Source: Opitutia bacterium (GTDB taxonomy: Bacteria; Verrucomicrobiota; Verrucomicrobiia; Opitutales; Seribacteraceae). From it: a stretch of 6,573 bases of DNA. The DNA lies in assembly GCA_018646565.1 (NCBI GenBank), contig JABGUO010000253.1:1-6573 (forward strand). Reading direction: 5' to 3'. Shown in pieces: positions 1 through 5,726 of the stretch. The stretch's first letter is position 1; each line of letters begins with the position of its first letter. Position numbers and translations under genes: made by a program. The notes beneath the pieces were generated by a model. The model saw only the letters and a program-made list of their open reading frames with translations. It did no database searches and was not told the origin of the DNA.

Positions 1-251
1 CCATTTTTTTGGGTAACTGCTTCGCGTTGCTCAATCGTGGGAAAGGTCGCAATCGGTTTTTCAAAATCGGCAAATATTTTGACTACATCACGATCTTTTG
101 AACTAAATCGATCATCGATCACCAAATCTTCGCTCTTCTCTGCTTCAATGAAAGCGTTTTCTGTGTTTTGAGTATCAGATTCGGGTTCCTGATCACTACA
201 TCCCCCCAAGTAAAAAGTGATCCAAACGAACGAAAGAATAATTGATCTCAT
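1..251 (-). CDS. Small putative lipoprotein, N-terminal part (runs off left edge)
   Basis: Reading the minus strand from the ATG at 249-251 gives an open frame of 83 codons with no stop before the window edge. The first 18 residues form a short lipoprotein signal peptide: M-R, a hydrophobic stretch (IILSFVWITFY), then the lipobox LGGC with Cys18 as the predicted lipidated residue. After the cysteine the chain is polar and acidic (SDQEPESDTQNTEN, then more D, E and K), typical of the flexible linker of an anchored lipoprotein. The rest (about residues 45-83) shows no motif I recognise. No clear SD precedes the ATG. The gene diverges from the SixA-like gene with 54 bp between the two starts, so they may share a promoter region. 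Function is unknown; membrane anchoring is inferred from the lipobox only. Confidence 0.75.
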   Translation of the reverse strand, partial: MRSIILSFVWITFYLGGCSDQEPESDTQNTENAFIEAEKSEDLVIDDRFSSKDRDVVKIFADFEKPIATFPTIEQREAVTQKN

Positions 252-305
252 AATGTTTATGGTGAAGAATAGTTGGACTCGTGCAATACGAAAAAACTGA
301 CTGTA

Positions 306-794
306 ATGAAAAACCTATTCTTAATTCGACATGCAAAGTCTTCTTGGGACAACAGCCAAATTCAAGATCACGAACGAACATTAAATGCAAGAGGGCTACA
401 AGATGCCCCCAATATGGGCAAAACACTAAAAGCCCTTTACGCTTCTCCAGAAAAAATCATTTCTTCAACTGCATGCCGAGCAAAAGAAACAATCGCTTTA
501 ATTAAAGCTCAATGGTGTCCTTTACAAAGAGTAGAATATGACAAACTACTATACGAAGGATCTGCATCTACAATTTTGGATAAAATTCAAACATTTCCCT
601 CAGAAATAAGTTCCGTTGCTTTAGTATTTCACAACCCAACCATTACTCAACTAGCGAGCTTATTGGGATCGAGTTCAATCCCAAGTATGCCAACATGTGG
701 AGTGGTAATTTTAAGCAGTAAAAACGAGAAGTGGAATTTTCTCGAAGTGGGAAGTTGTACAATCGAAAATTTTGAATTTCCCCAAAAGAGTTGA
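306..794 (+). CDS. sixA: SixA-type phosphohistidine phosphatase (histidine phosphatase superfamily)
   Basis: The protein is 162 residues, the usual size for SixA. It opens with MKNLFLIRHAKSSW, which holds the RHG-type active site (Arg8, His9; His9 would carry the phosphoryl group), in the RHAKSSW form typical of SixA. Other family marks are HERTLNARG (22-30), the IISSTACRAKET segment with Arg58, an acidic residue in LYEG (Glu84), and the second active-site histidine in VFHNPT (His109). SixA removes phosphate from histidine on phosphotransfer proteins in the cytoplasm; that substrate is family knowledge, not shown here. I chose ATG 306 because a longer frame from TTG at 273 would add 11 residues before the conserved start. 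No SD is visible. The stop lies 3 bp from the stop of the convergent small gene (798-1040), and no terminator hairpin separates them. Confidence 0.88.
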   Translation: MKNLFLIRHAKSSWDNSQIQDHERTLNARGLQDAPNMGKTLKALYASPEKIISSTACRAKETIALIKAQWCPLQRVEYDKLLYEGSASTILDKIQTFPSEISSVALVFHNPTITQLASLLGSSSIPSMPTCGVVILSSKNEKWNFLEVGSCTIENFEFPQKS

Positions 795-797
795 ATT

Positions 798-1040
798 CTA
801 CCTTAAATTTTCTTCTGAAAGAATTCTTTCTGCAACACAGCTCAAGGGATCATCGAATTGCTCAAGTCCCTTGTTCATAAAATCAGAACCGGAATTCCCA
901 GGTTCTGGCATTTCCATTAGTAAGTCTACCCATTTACCAATTTCTTCTTTGGTAACCTCCTCTGCTTGAGAGGGGAATGTAATAACCTCACTCTGCTTAC
1001 TGTAGTTAGAACTCAAAGGAGTTGAATTAGAACTCATCAT
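798..1040 (-). CDS. Small acidic conserved protein, module copy A (unknown function)
   Basis: This is an 80-residue protein read from the ATG at 1038-1040, which is followed at once by a second ATG (MMSSN). A good SD, GGAGG (1049-1053), sits 8 nt upstream. A longer frame from GTG at 1080-1082 (start VIFIQDYL) is open but has no SD. The protein is hydrophilic and acidic, with no signal peptide or membrane segment. Blocks shared with copy B are FPS-AEE, VTKEEIGKWVD, LMEMPEP and a C-terminal DDPL-CVAERILSEE containing the only cysteine. The two proteins match at about 50 of 80 positions by hand alignment. I do not recognise the family. Conservation at protein level argues that it is really translated. 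It ends 3 bp from the convergent SixA-like gene. The leader at 1059-1205 probably controls it. Confidence 0.75.
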   Translation of the reverse strand: MMSSNSTPLSSNYSKQSEVITFPSQAEEVTKEEIGKWVDLLMEMPEPGNSGSDFMNKGLEQFDDPLSCVAERILSEENLR

Positions 1041-1048
1041 TAAGTTTT

Positions 1049-1053
1049 CCTCC
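1049..1053 (-). promoter_or_regulatory. Shine-Dalgarno GGAGG of copy A small gene
   Basis: GGAGG lies 8 nt before the ATG at 1038-1040 and favours that start over the upstream GTG. It is notable because most other genes here have no visible SD. Its context, AAACGGAGGA, also resembles the A/U-CA-N-GGA-N-G-U/A consensus of CsrA/RsmA binding sites (9 of 10 positions), so a regulator bound here would block the ribosome. The equivalent site in copy B is a weaker AAGGAA (1551-1556). Confidence 0.6.
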
Positions 1054-1172
1054 GTTTTTAGATAGTCTTGAATAAATATCACAACAAAATTGTTAAAATT
1101 GCCAGTTAGGCAAAATTGGTGGTTGTGATTCTAATCGACCTCCTGTGGATTGAACCAATTTTTAATGAGGCT

Positions 1173-1182
1173 ACATCCGTGT
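1173..1182 (-). promoter_or_regulatory. CsrA/RsmA-like site in P1 loop, copy A
   Basis: The minus strand reads ACACGGATGT, which fits the published CsrA/RsmA consensus A/U-CA-N-GGA-N-G-U/A at every position, with GGA placed in a four-base hairpin loop as in well-studied sites. In copy B (1674-1683) the core CAAGGATG is kept, while the flanking A-U pair is swapped for G-C. Binding is inferred; whether the genome encodes CsrA cannot be seen from this window. Confidence 0.45.
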
Positions 1183-1189
1183 AGCTAAC

Positions 1190-1195
1190 TCTATA
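1190..1195 (-). promoter_or_regulatory. Possible -10 element (TATAGA) of copy A
   Basis: TATAGA lies just upstream of hairpin P1 and is kept in copy B at 1692-1697, within a conserved GACTATAGA context at the upstream limit of similarity. A start a few bases downstream would make P1 the very 5' end of the transcript. No convincing -35 element is present in either copy at 16-18 bp, so this is tentative. Confidence 0.3.
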
Positions 1196-1210
1196 GTCGA
1201 CCGTTTTATC

Positions 1211-1233
1211 AAAATCTTTAACGAAAAGATTTT
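1211..1233 (-). terminator. AT-rich perfect hairpin, possible terminator of copy B small gene
   Basis: A perfect 9-bp inverted repeat (1211-1219 with 1225-1233) has a 5-nt loop. It lies about 65 nt past the stop of the copy B gene and directly upstream of the copy A leader. The 3' arm on the minus strand ends in TTTT, but there is no longer U-tract and the stem has only one G-C pair, so it would be a weak terminator. It could instead be an operator for copy A. The rest of this gap (1234-1298) shows nothing else I can name. Confidence 0.3.
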
Positions 1234-1298
1234 AATTCGAACTCATTCCAATTTCGTCGGTTCATCATGAGATACTTAATGTACCAAAATATTGCATT

Positions 1299-1541
1299 CT
1301 AAAGATAGCTTTCTTCCGAAAGAATTCTTTCTGCAACACAGGTCAATGGATCATCAAGATCGTTACATCCTTCATGAGCGAAAACTGAGGACGAAACTTC
1401 AGGTTCAGGCATCTCCATTAATTGATCTACCCATTTACCAATTTCTTCTTTGGTAACTTCCTCCTCTGCTTCGGAAGGAAATGAGATCACATCCCGTTGG
1501 GCAATAAAATTAGATGCAGTTTGGCTTGATTCGTCACTCAT
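1299..1541 (-). CDS. Small acidic conserved protein, module copy B (unknown function)
   Basis: This is an 80-residue protein from the ATG at 1539-1541, the same length as its paralog in copy A. It begins MSDESSQTASNF and carries the shared blocks FPSEAEEEVTKEEIGKWVD (about 21-39), LMEMPEP (41-47) and DDPLTCVAERILSEE (about 63-77). The charge is strongly acidic. There is no signal peptide or membrane segment. A second cysteine (in EGCND) is not shared with copy A. The SD is weak (AAGGAA, 1551-1556). An in-frame GTG at 1584-1586 would add VIFIQDYL and seven more residues, but has no SD and sits in the P3 stem. The variable N-terminus and middle against a fixed core suggest a real protein family with a binding surface in the fixed segments. 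I cannot assign a function. Confidence 0.75.
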   Translation of the reverse strand: MSDESSQTASNFIAQRDVISFPSEAEEEVTKEEIGKWVDQLMEMPEPEVSSSVFAHEGCNDLDDPLTCVAERILSEESYL

Positions 1542-1562
1542 AGTTAATAATTCCTTTTTATC

Positions 1563-1707
1563 TAGATAGTCTTGAATAAATATCACAACAGTTGAATTTA
1601 ATGTCGTAAGACATTGCTTGTGGTTGTGATTCTAATCGACCTCCTGTGGATTGAATCAGTAATAAATGAGGCTGCATCCTTGCGGCTAACTTCTATAGTC
1701 GGTCGTT
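1563..1707 (-). promoter_or_regulatory. Structured 5' leader of module copy B (three hairpins, GGA in loops)
   Basis: It has the same order as copy A on the minus strand. P1: 1681-1686 with 1671-1676, loop AGGA, five pairs plus one C-A mismatch. P2: outer arms 1653-1657 and 1628-1632 (all Watson-Crick here), inner arms 1649-1652 and 1634-1637, bulge at 1633, and an 11-nt loop 1638-1648 identical to copy A with AGGAGG. P3: 1623-1630 with 1582-1589, eight pairs, enclosing a 6-bp inner hairpin (1610-1615 with 1600-1605) with a four-base loop. That inner hairpin has a sequence unrelated to that of copy A. No start codon follows AGGAGG at initiation spacing. A possible -10 (TATAGA, 1692-1697) precedes P1. 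The region upstream (1708-1790) is shared with the divergent LOG gene and is AT-rich. Confidence 0.6.
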
Positions 1708-1790
1708 AAACACCCAACTTTAGTAAAAAATCATTTTTTATTTTTCTGAATGAACTTTTCATTTACCTAAGAAAACGCGACACTATCAAT

Positions 1791-2612
1791 ATGACAAAAA
1801 AATTATCCAAAGCATATTCGAATAAAGAGTTTTTAAATAGCCATGAAGCACGGCCAATCCGAGTACAATGTGAATTAATTGAACCTGAAGTTCGGCTGCG
1901 TGAGCAGGGAGTTGAGAACTCAATCGTTTTTTTTGGATCCGCTCGCTCAAAACCTCAGGAGGAAGCCCAGGGTGAACTTTCATTATTCAAAAAAAGCCTT
2001 TCTTCAAAAACAACAATTTCAGATCAGGATCAAGCGGAGCTAGCTCAAAAGGAAAGTATCGTTCTATTGTCCAAATACTACGATGAAGCCGTAAAACTTT
2101 CGTTCCGCCTAACAGAGTGGTCCGATACTAAAGAAGTGCCTGGAAATAAATATTATGTTTGTTCAGGCGGTGGCCCAGGCATGATGGAAGCGGCAAATAA
2201 AGGTGCGACTGAGGCCAAAGGTAAATCAATCGCATTGGGGATAAGTCTTCCTTTCGAACAAGGAGTGAATCAATATGCGACTCCAGAATTATCCTTCGAG
2301 TTTCATTATTTCTTTGTGCGTAAATTCTATTTTCTTTATCACGCAAAAGCGGTGGTAGTCTTCCCAGGTGGATTTGGAACAATGGATGAACTTTTTGAAA
2401 CATTAACATTAATCCAAACTAAAAAACTGGGTAAACAAATGCCTATTATTTTATACGGGCGCGAATTTTGGGAAGGACTAATTAATTTTGAACAATTTAT
2501 TAAATGGGGTGTTATCTCGCCCAAAGATATTGAATTATTTAAAATTGTAGATGATGTGGATGAGGCATTCGCACTGATTACCAAAAACCTAAAAGAAATG
2601 AGTTCGATCTAG
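1791..2612 (+). CDS. LOG-family (TIGR00730-like) Rossmann-fold protein
   Basis: This is a 273-residue protein with the two signature motifs of the LOG/lysine-decarboxylase-like family: GGGPGMMEAAN (126-136) and PGGFGTMDE (192-200). The conserved Arg-Lys (177-178, in FFVRKFYF) and Glu200 match the positions used by cytokinin-activating phosphoribohydrolases (LOG) to cleave nucleoside 5'-monophosphates. Whether this member has that activity is an inference. An IVFFGSAR strand at 45-52 starts the nucleotide-binding fold. It is longer than plant-type LOG proteins (about 200 residues), with an extra N-terminal arm (1-44) and a charged insert at about 53-90, as in the long bacterial forms. It starts at ATG 1791 with no SD. 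It diverges from the copy B leader and converges on the RluD-type gene, 42 bp away, with no clear terminator between them. Confidence 0.87.
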   Translation: MTKKLSKAYSNKEFLNSHEARPIRVQCELIEPEVRLREQGVENSIVFFGSARSKPQEEAQGELSLFKKSLSSKTTISDQDQAELAQKESIVLLSKYYDEAVKLSFRLTEWSDTKEVPGNKYYVCSGGGPGMMEAANKGATEAKGKSIALGISLPFEQGVNQYATPELSFEFHYFFVRKFYFLYHAKAVVVFPGGFGTMDELFETLTLIQTKKLGKQMPIILYGREFWEGLINFEQFIKWGVISPKDIELFKIVDDVDEAFALITKNLKEMSSI

Positions 2613-2654
2613 GTTACCCACCCAATTGATAAACCAAGATCTTCCTTCGTCCCC

Positions 2655-3560
2655 CTACAATAACTGTAAACAGGTTTCAAAATCTAGGGGTAACTCGGCT
2701 CTAAAAGTAAGTTGTTCAGCACTGACAGGATGAGTCAGTTTCAAACAATGTGCATGAAGCATCACTCGATTAAAATCAGTGTGATTCTTGGCTCCATAGG
2801 TTAAGTCACCTGCCAACGGATGACCAAGAAATGAAAGATGGACACGGATTTGATGCGTTCTACCAGTATGAATTTTAACACGCAAAAAACTAAAAGATCC
2901 TTGGTATGTTCGAATGGTTTCCCATTCAGTCAATGCCGACTTTCCGTGCTCAACCACTGCCATCCTAGTCCGGTTTTTGGGGTGCCTGCCAATTGGTTTA
3001 TCCACCCTTCCCTTCTCCGCTGAAAGTTCCCCAAAAACTAAAGCAAAATATTCTTTATCCGTCTTTCTTTGTGAAAATTGATCAACCAACGAATAGTAAG
3101 CCCGTTCTGATTTTGCAATTACCATAACGCCACTTGTTTCCTTATCTAACCGGTGAACTATACCGGGTCTTTCAGGTGCTCCTACTGGGCATAAACCATT
3201 TGGATAGTAATGGAGCAAAGCATGAACAAGGGTATCATCTTTCGTTCCATCACCCGGGTGAACCACCATTCCACTTACTTTATTAATTACTACTATTTCT
3301 TCGTCTTCATATAAAATAGTAAGGGGGATATCTCTTGCAACTAACGGAACAATGTCATCTCGAGACAAATCTATTACCAATGCCTCTCCAGCATAGATCT
3401 TTGTTTTCGCTACAACCAATGCCCCTTCTTGTCGTCTAACTTTTTTCCCTTCAATTGCCTTTTGAATTAACGAACGACTTTTATCTGGAAATACCTGAGC
3501 AAGAATTTTATCAACTCTTCCCGATAATCCTTCCGGGCAAATAAAAAGTTCCTCAGCCAT
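2655..3560 (-). CDS. rluD: RluD-type 23S rRNA pseudouridine synthase (RluA family)
   Basis: This is a 301-residue protein numbered from ATG 3558-3560. An N-terminal S4-like RNA-binding domain (about 11-65, with GRVDKILAQVFPDKSRSLIQKAI) is followed by the RluA-family catalytic domain. The active-site motif HRLDKETSG is at 136-144 with catalytic Asp139, and GRTHQIRVH at 233-241 is also typical. Family members turn uridine into pseudouridine in large-subunit rRNA; RluD acts on helix 69. The exact target (RluC or RluD sites) cannot be told from sequence alone. A TTG one codon upstream is possible but less likely. The start overlaps the last 8 bp of the deaminase gene, which points to translational coupling. 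It appears to be the last gene of the minus-strand operon. Confidence 0.92.
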   Translation of the reverse strand: MAEELFICPEGLSGRVDKILAQVFPDKSRSLIQKAIEGKKVRRQEGALVVAKTKIYAGEALVIDLSRDDIVPLVARDIPLTILYEDEEIVVINKVSGMVVHPGDGTKDDTLVHALLHYYPNGLCPVGAPERPGIVHRLDKETSGVMVIAKSERAYYSLVDQFSQRKTDKEYFALVFGELSAEKGRVDKPIGRHPKNRTRMAVVEHGKSALTEWETIRTYQGSFSFLRVKIHTGRTHQIRVHLSFLGHPLAGDLTYGAKNHTDFNRVMLHAHCLKLTHPVSAEQLTFRAELPLDFETCLQLL

Positions 3561-4560
3561 CAACTCTGTTCATTTTGGATATTTCCTCTTTAATTTGACT
3601 GAGAAAACTTTTTTTACTCGCCTCGGACAAATCGGCAACCTCGAAGCCATTGGATACTAAGTGGGCAATTTCCTGGTAAGAAAAAGATAAGTGATTCACT
3701 AAAGAATTATATTCGTCATTCAATGAATTATTAAAAGATAAAGGGTCATCCGTGCTGACGGTACAACGAATTCCTCTTTTCATAAAATCTTTAATGGGAT
3801 GGTTTTCCATTCGATCCACTACTCTTAATTTAACATTGCTGATGGGACACATATCAAGAGTAACCTGTTCATCGACCAAGAGTTGCATTACTTCCTCATC
3901 TTCAAATGCACGGGTACCATGTTGAATTCGCTTCACCTTTAATTCTTTAACGGCTTGTAACACATTGGATGCAGGACCAAATTCACCCGCATGGGCCTTT
4001 ACTGTTTTCCCGTGCTCCTTTGCACGTTTCCAAAAGGGAGGAATCCAAGTCTCGAATGGCAACGACTCAAGACCATGTAAATCAATACCGGACAAATTCT
4101 CCCAACCAATCGCCTGGTCCAGTATGGGACCCAAATAAGGGGTATATGCATTACGACTAATGCCAAGAAAAACACGAACTTCAAGTCCCTTTGGAACAGC
4201 ATCCAGTATCGCATTTAAAATTTCTTCGCCAGGCAGATCCAGAAATTCAATCATTCCAGCGTGAAAACTGGTTTCTACATACTTAACATTTTGCTGTATG
4301 TGTTTTGAAAAAATTACTTTTGCTGCTTCATGATAACTTTCTGCTGAATCAAACCAACCCATCGCATGTTCGATAAGAATAGATTCAAACTGCTCGAAAC
4401 TATTATACTTGAAGCTTGGTTCATGAAAAAAGGGAACCGGATTAAATTGTACAGGATCTTTTTCAATTAAAAGTTCCCACGGCAGAGCACCTTCAATATG
4501 CAAATGGGTCTCTGTTTTAGGCAAAGAGGCAAGGAATTGATTCAATGCCGGCGGGCTCAT
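3553..4560 (-). CDS. Adenosine deaminase-family metal-dependent aminohydrolase
   Basis: This is a 335-residue protein, the normal length for the family. It contains the full set of metal and catalytic positions: KTETHLHIEGA with zinc ligands His19 and His21, the substrate-loop motif GIDLHGLE (158-165), KAHAGE with zinc ligand His190 and the proton-shuttle Glu193, RIQHGTRA with His214, and STDDPLSF with Asp271-Asp272. Members hydrolyse the 6-amino group of adenosine, adenine or related purines in the cytoplasm. Substrate could be adenosine, adenine or aminodeoxyfutalosine (menaquinone pathway); the sequence does not settle it. It lies 15 bp after the M29 peptidase gene and overlaps the RluD-type gene by 8 bp, so all three are probably co-transcribed. 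No SD is evident. Confidence 0.9.
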   Translation of the reverse strand: MSPPALNQFLASLPKTETHLHIEGALPWELLIEKDPVQFNPVPFFHEPSFKYNSFEQFESILIEHAMGWFDSAESYHEAAKVIFSKHIQQNVKYVETSFHAGMIEFLDLPGEEILNAILDAVPKGLEVRVFLGISRNAYTPYLGPILDQAIGWENLSGIDLHGLESLPFETWIPPFWKRAKEHGKTVKAHAGEFGPASNVLQAVKELKVKRIQHGTRAFEDEEVMQLLVDEQVTLDMCPISNVKLRVVDRMENHPIKDFMKRGIRCTVSTDDPLSFNNSLNDEYNSLVNHLSFSYQEIAHLVSNGFEVADLSEASKKSFLSQIKEEISKMNRVDG

Positions 4561-4575
4561 TACAGTCAGATTATG

Positions 4576-5694
4576 CTATGAATTTTGCAAGAGATAATCA
4601 GGATTTAATTTATGTAAATCCTCAGGAACAAATTCACCCTCTTTTCGAATCATCTCACCATCGAACCAGATTTCACCACCACCATATTCCGGCCGTTGAA
4701 TGTTTACCATATCCCAATGAACTTGGGATTTATTTCCATTATTAGCTTCTTCATAGGCCTGTCCAGGTGTGAAATGAAATGAGCCTGCAATTTTTTCATC
4801 GAACAAAATATCAAGCATGGGTTCACGAATCATGGGATTAAAAGCAATCGCAAATTCGCCAATAAATCTAGCTCCTTCATCAGAATCTAGAATTTCGATT
4901 AATTTTTCAGAATTAGCGGATGAACTTGATTCCACAATTTTTCCTTTTTCAAAATGAAGAACGACATTTGAAAAGGAAGTACCCTGATAAATCGTATCTG
5001 CATTAAAAGTAATTGTACCCTCTACACTATCGCGAACAGGACAGGAAAAGACTTCTCCGTCAGGAATATTGTGCGTTCCTCCACATGCAACGGCATCGAT
5101 CCCTTTAATTGAAAATTTCAAATCTGTACCCGGACCAACAATCTTAACTTGATCCGCATTTCGCATACGATTCTCGAGAGCAACCATACCATCACTCATC
5201 CGTCCATAATCCATACAACAGGCATCAAAATAAAAATTCTCGAATGCCTCACTACTCATTTTAGCTTGTTGTGCCATCGAGGGAGAAGGCCAACGCAAAA
5301 CGCACCATTTTGTTTTCTGCACGCGCCAATCAAGAACAGGTTTCAGTATTTTCATTGCCCGCTTTAAATCTTCCTGTGGGAGATCAGAATTTTCAAAGAC
5401 ATTTAAAGATCCACGAATCGCAATGTAAGCATCCATACTCTTCATTCTCTCCATCTCCCAATTGAGAGAAGTTTCAAACTGAATATCCTCTCCTGCCAAT
5501 ATACACTCGCGATCAATCCGTCCATTTTGAACCTGCACAAAAGGAATCGCCTTACATTCCCGGGTCGCACGAATTAATGCCAAGGTCATATCCTGAGGGA
5601 TATCAATTGCATGAATCAATACCTTTTCTCCAGGATTTAACTTGGTGGAGTGATAAACTAGAGTGTCCGCTAATTTTTCGTATCTATGATCCAT
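4576..5694 (-). CDS. M29-family (AmpS/thermophilic) metallo-aminopeptidase
   Basis: This is a 372-residue protein, close to the usual length for peptidase family M29. The N-terminal domain has the typical [17 protein letters not shown] segment (12-28). The C-terminal catalytic domain contains NIPDGEVF (209-216, Glu214), GEFAIAFNP (279-287, Glu280), [12 protein letters not shown] (305-316, His307 and Tyr314) and VHWDMV (326-330 region, His327 and Asp329). These positions correspond to the dimetal ligands and catalytic residues of the family. It would release N-terminal amino acids from peptides in the cytoplasm, as a housekeeping peptide-turnover enzyme. It starts 32 bp after the adenylate-kinase-like gene, without a visible SD. 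ADA and RluD-type genes follow closely. Confidence 0.9.
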   Translation of the reverse strand: MDHRYEKLADTLVYHSTKLNPGEKVLIHAIDIPQDMTLALIRATRECKAIPFVQVQNGRIDRECILAGEDIQFETSLNWEMERMKSMDAYIAIRGSLNVFENSDLPQEDLKRAMKILKPVLDWRVQKTKWCVLRWPSPSMAQQAKMSSEAFENFYFDACCMDYGRMSDGMVALENRMRNADQVKIVGPGTDLKFSIKGIDAVACGGTHNIPDGEVFSCPVRDSVEGTITFNADTIYQGTSFSNVVLHFEKGKIVESSSSANSEKLIEILDSDEGARFIGEFAIAFNPMIREPMLDILFDEKIAGSFHFTPGQAYEEANNGNKSQVHWDMVNIQRPEYGGGEIWFDGEMIRKEGEFVPEDLHKLNPDYLLQNS

Positions 5695-5726
5695 AATTTA
5701 AATAAAGAAATAGCTAGGTGGAATTT

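Larger units (their letters stand above)
798..1205 (-). repeat. Module copy A: small-protein gene plus structured leader
   Basis: This is one of two tandem copies of a module (the other is 1299-1707), 408 and 409 bp long, in the same orientation. Both contain a conserved upstream block, a leader and a small-protein gene. Three leader blocks align: 1059-1086 with 1563-1590 (28 nt, identical), 1119-1154 with 1620-1655 (36 nt, identical) and 1164-1205 with 1665-1707 (six substitutions and one indel by hand count). Between them the sequence has drifted. Similarity stops upstream of 1205, so the duplicated unit is gene plus leader and no more. No transposase, terminal inverted repeats or target duplication was seen. 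Confidence 0.85.
1059..1205 (-). promoter_or_regulatory. Structured 5' leader of module copy A (three hairpins, GGA in loops)
   Basis: On the minus strand, 5' to 3', three hairpins can form. P1: stem 1180-1185 with 1170-1175, six perfect pairs, loop CGGA. P2: outer arms 1152-1156 and 1127-1131 (one G-U pair), inner arms 1148-1151 and 1133-1136, a single-base bulge at 1132, and an 11-nt loop 1137-1147 carrying AGGAGG. P3: stem 1122-1129 with 1078-1085, eight perfect pairs, enclosing an inner hairpin of 5 bp (1109-1113 with 1099-1103). P2 and P3 share bases 1127-1129, so their ends compete. The small-protein start lies 37 nt beyond P3. The same architecture recurs in copy B with compensating changes. 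I know of no named riboswitch class that fits. A CsrA/RsmA-bound leader is my preferred reading, by inference. Confidence 0.6.
1299..1707 (-). repeat. Module copy B: small-protein gene plus structured leader
   Basis: This is the second tandem copy of the 408-bp module, in the same orientation as 798-1205 and lying upstream of it. Gene and leader are both conserved. The intermodule stretch 1206-1298 has no counterpart beyond copy B. The duplication is not recent, because the coding parts differ at about a third of residues, while two leader blocks (1563-1590 and 1620-1655) are still identical to copy A. Confidence 0.85.

Noticed and set aside
273..305. Longer SixA start from TTG at 273
   Set aside because: It adds 11 non-conserved residues before the family's canonical MKxLxLxRHAKSSW start at ATG 306.
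1127..1157. GGTTCAATCC on the minus strand, resembling a tRNA T-arm
   Set aside because: It pairs instead in hairpin P2, and no acceptor stem, D-arm or anticodon arm can be placed around it.
1059..1707. Known riboswitch such as the glutamine (downstream-peptide) RNA or a T-box
   Set aside because: The downstream-peptide context (short ORF) fits, but I could not find the conserved core of that class or the T-box sequence; P1-P3 do not match their layouts.
798..1707. Insertion sequence or integron-type cassettes
   Set aside because: No transposase or integrase, no terminal inverted repeats and no attC-like symmetric ends. The repeat unit is gene plus leader.
1724..1740. AT-only inverted repeat upstream of the LOG gene
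   Set aside because: It is a run of A then T with a 3-base centre in AT-rich DNA, so it is likely chance; no promoter could be placed on it.
2128..2584. Minus-strand open frames inside the LOG gene, and similar frames opposite other genes
   Set aside because: They lie wholly inside a strong family match on the other strand and show no motif or start signal of their own.
2613..2654. Terminator between the convergent LOG and RluD-type genes
   Set aside because: Only short palindromes (such as AAGATCTT) are present, with no stable stem followed by a T-run on either strand.
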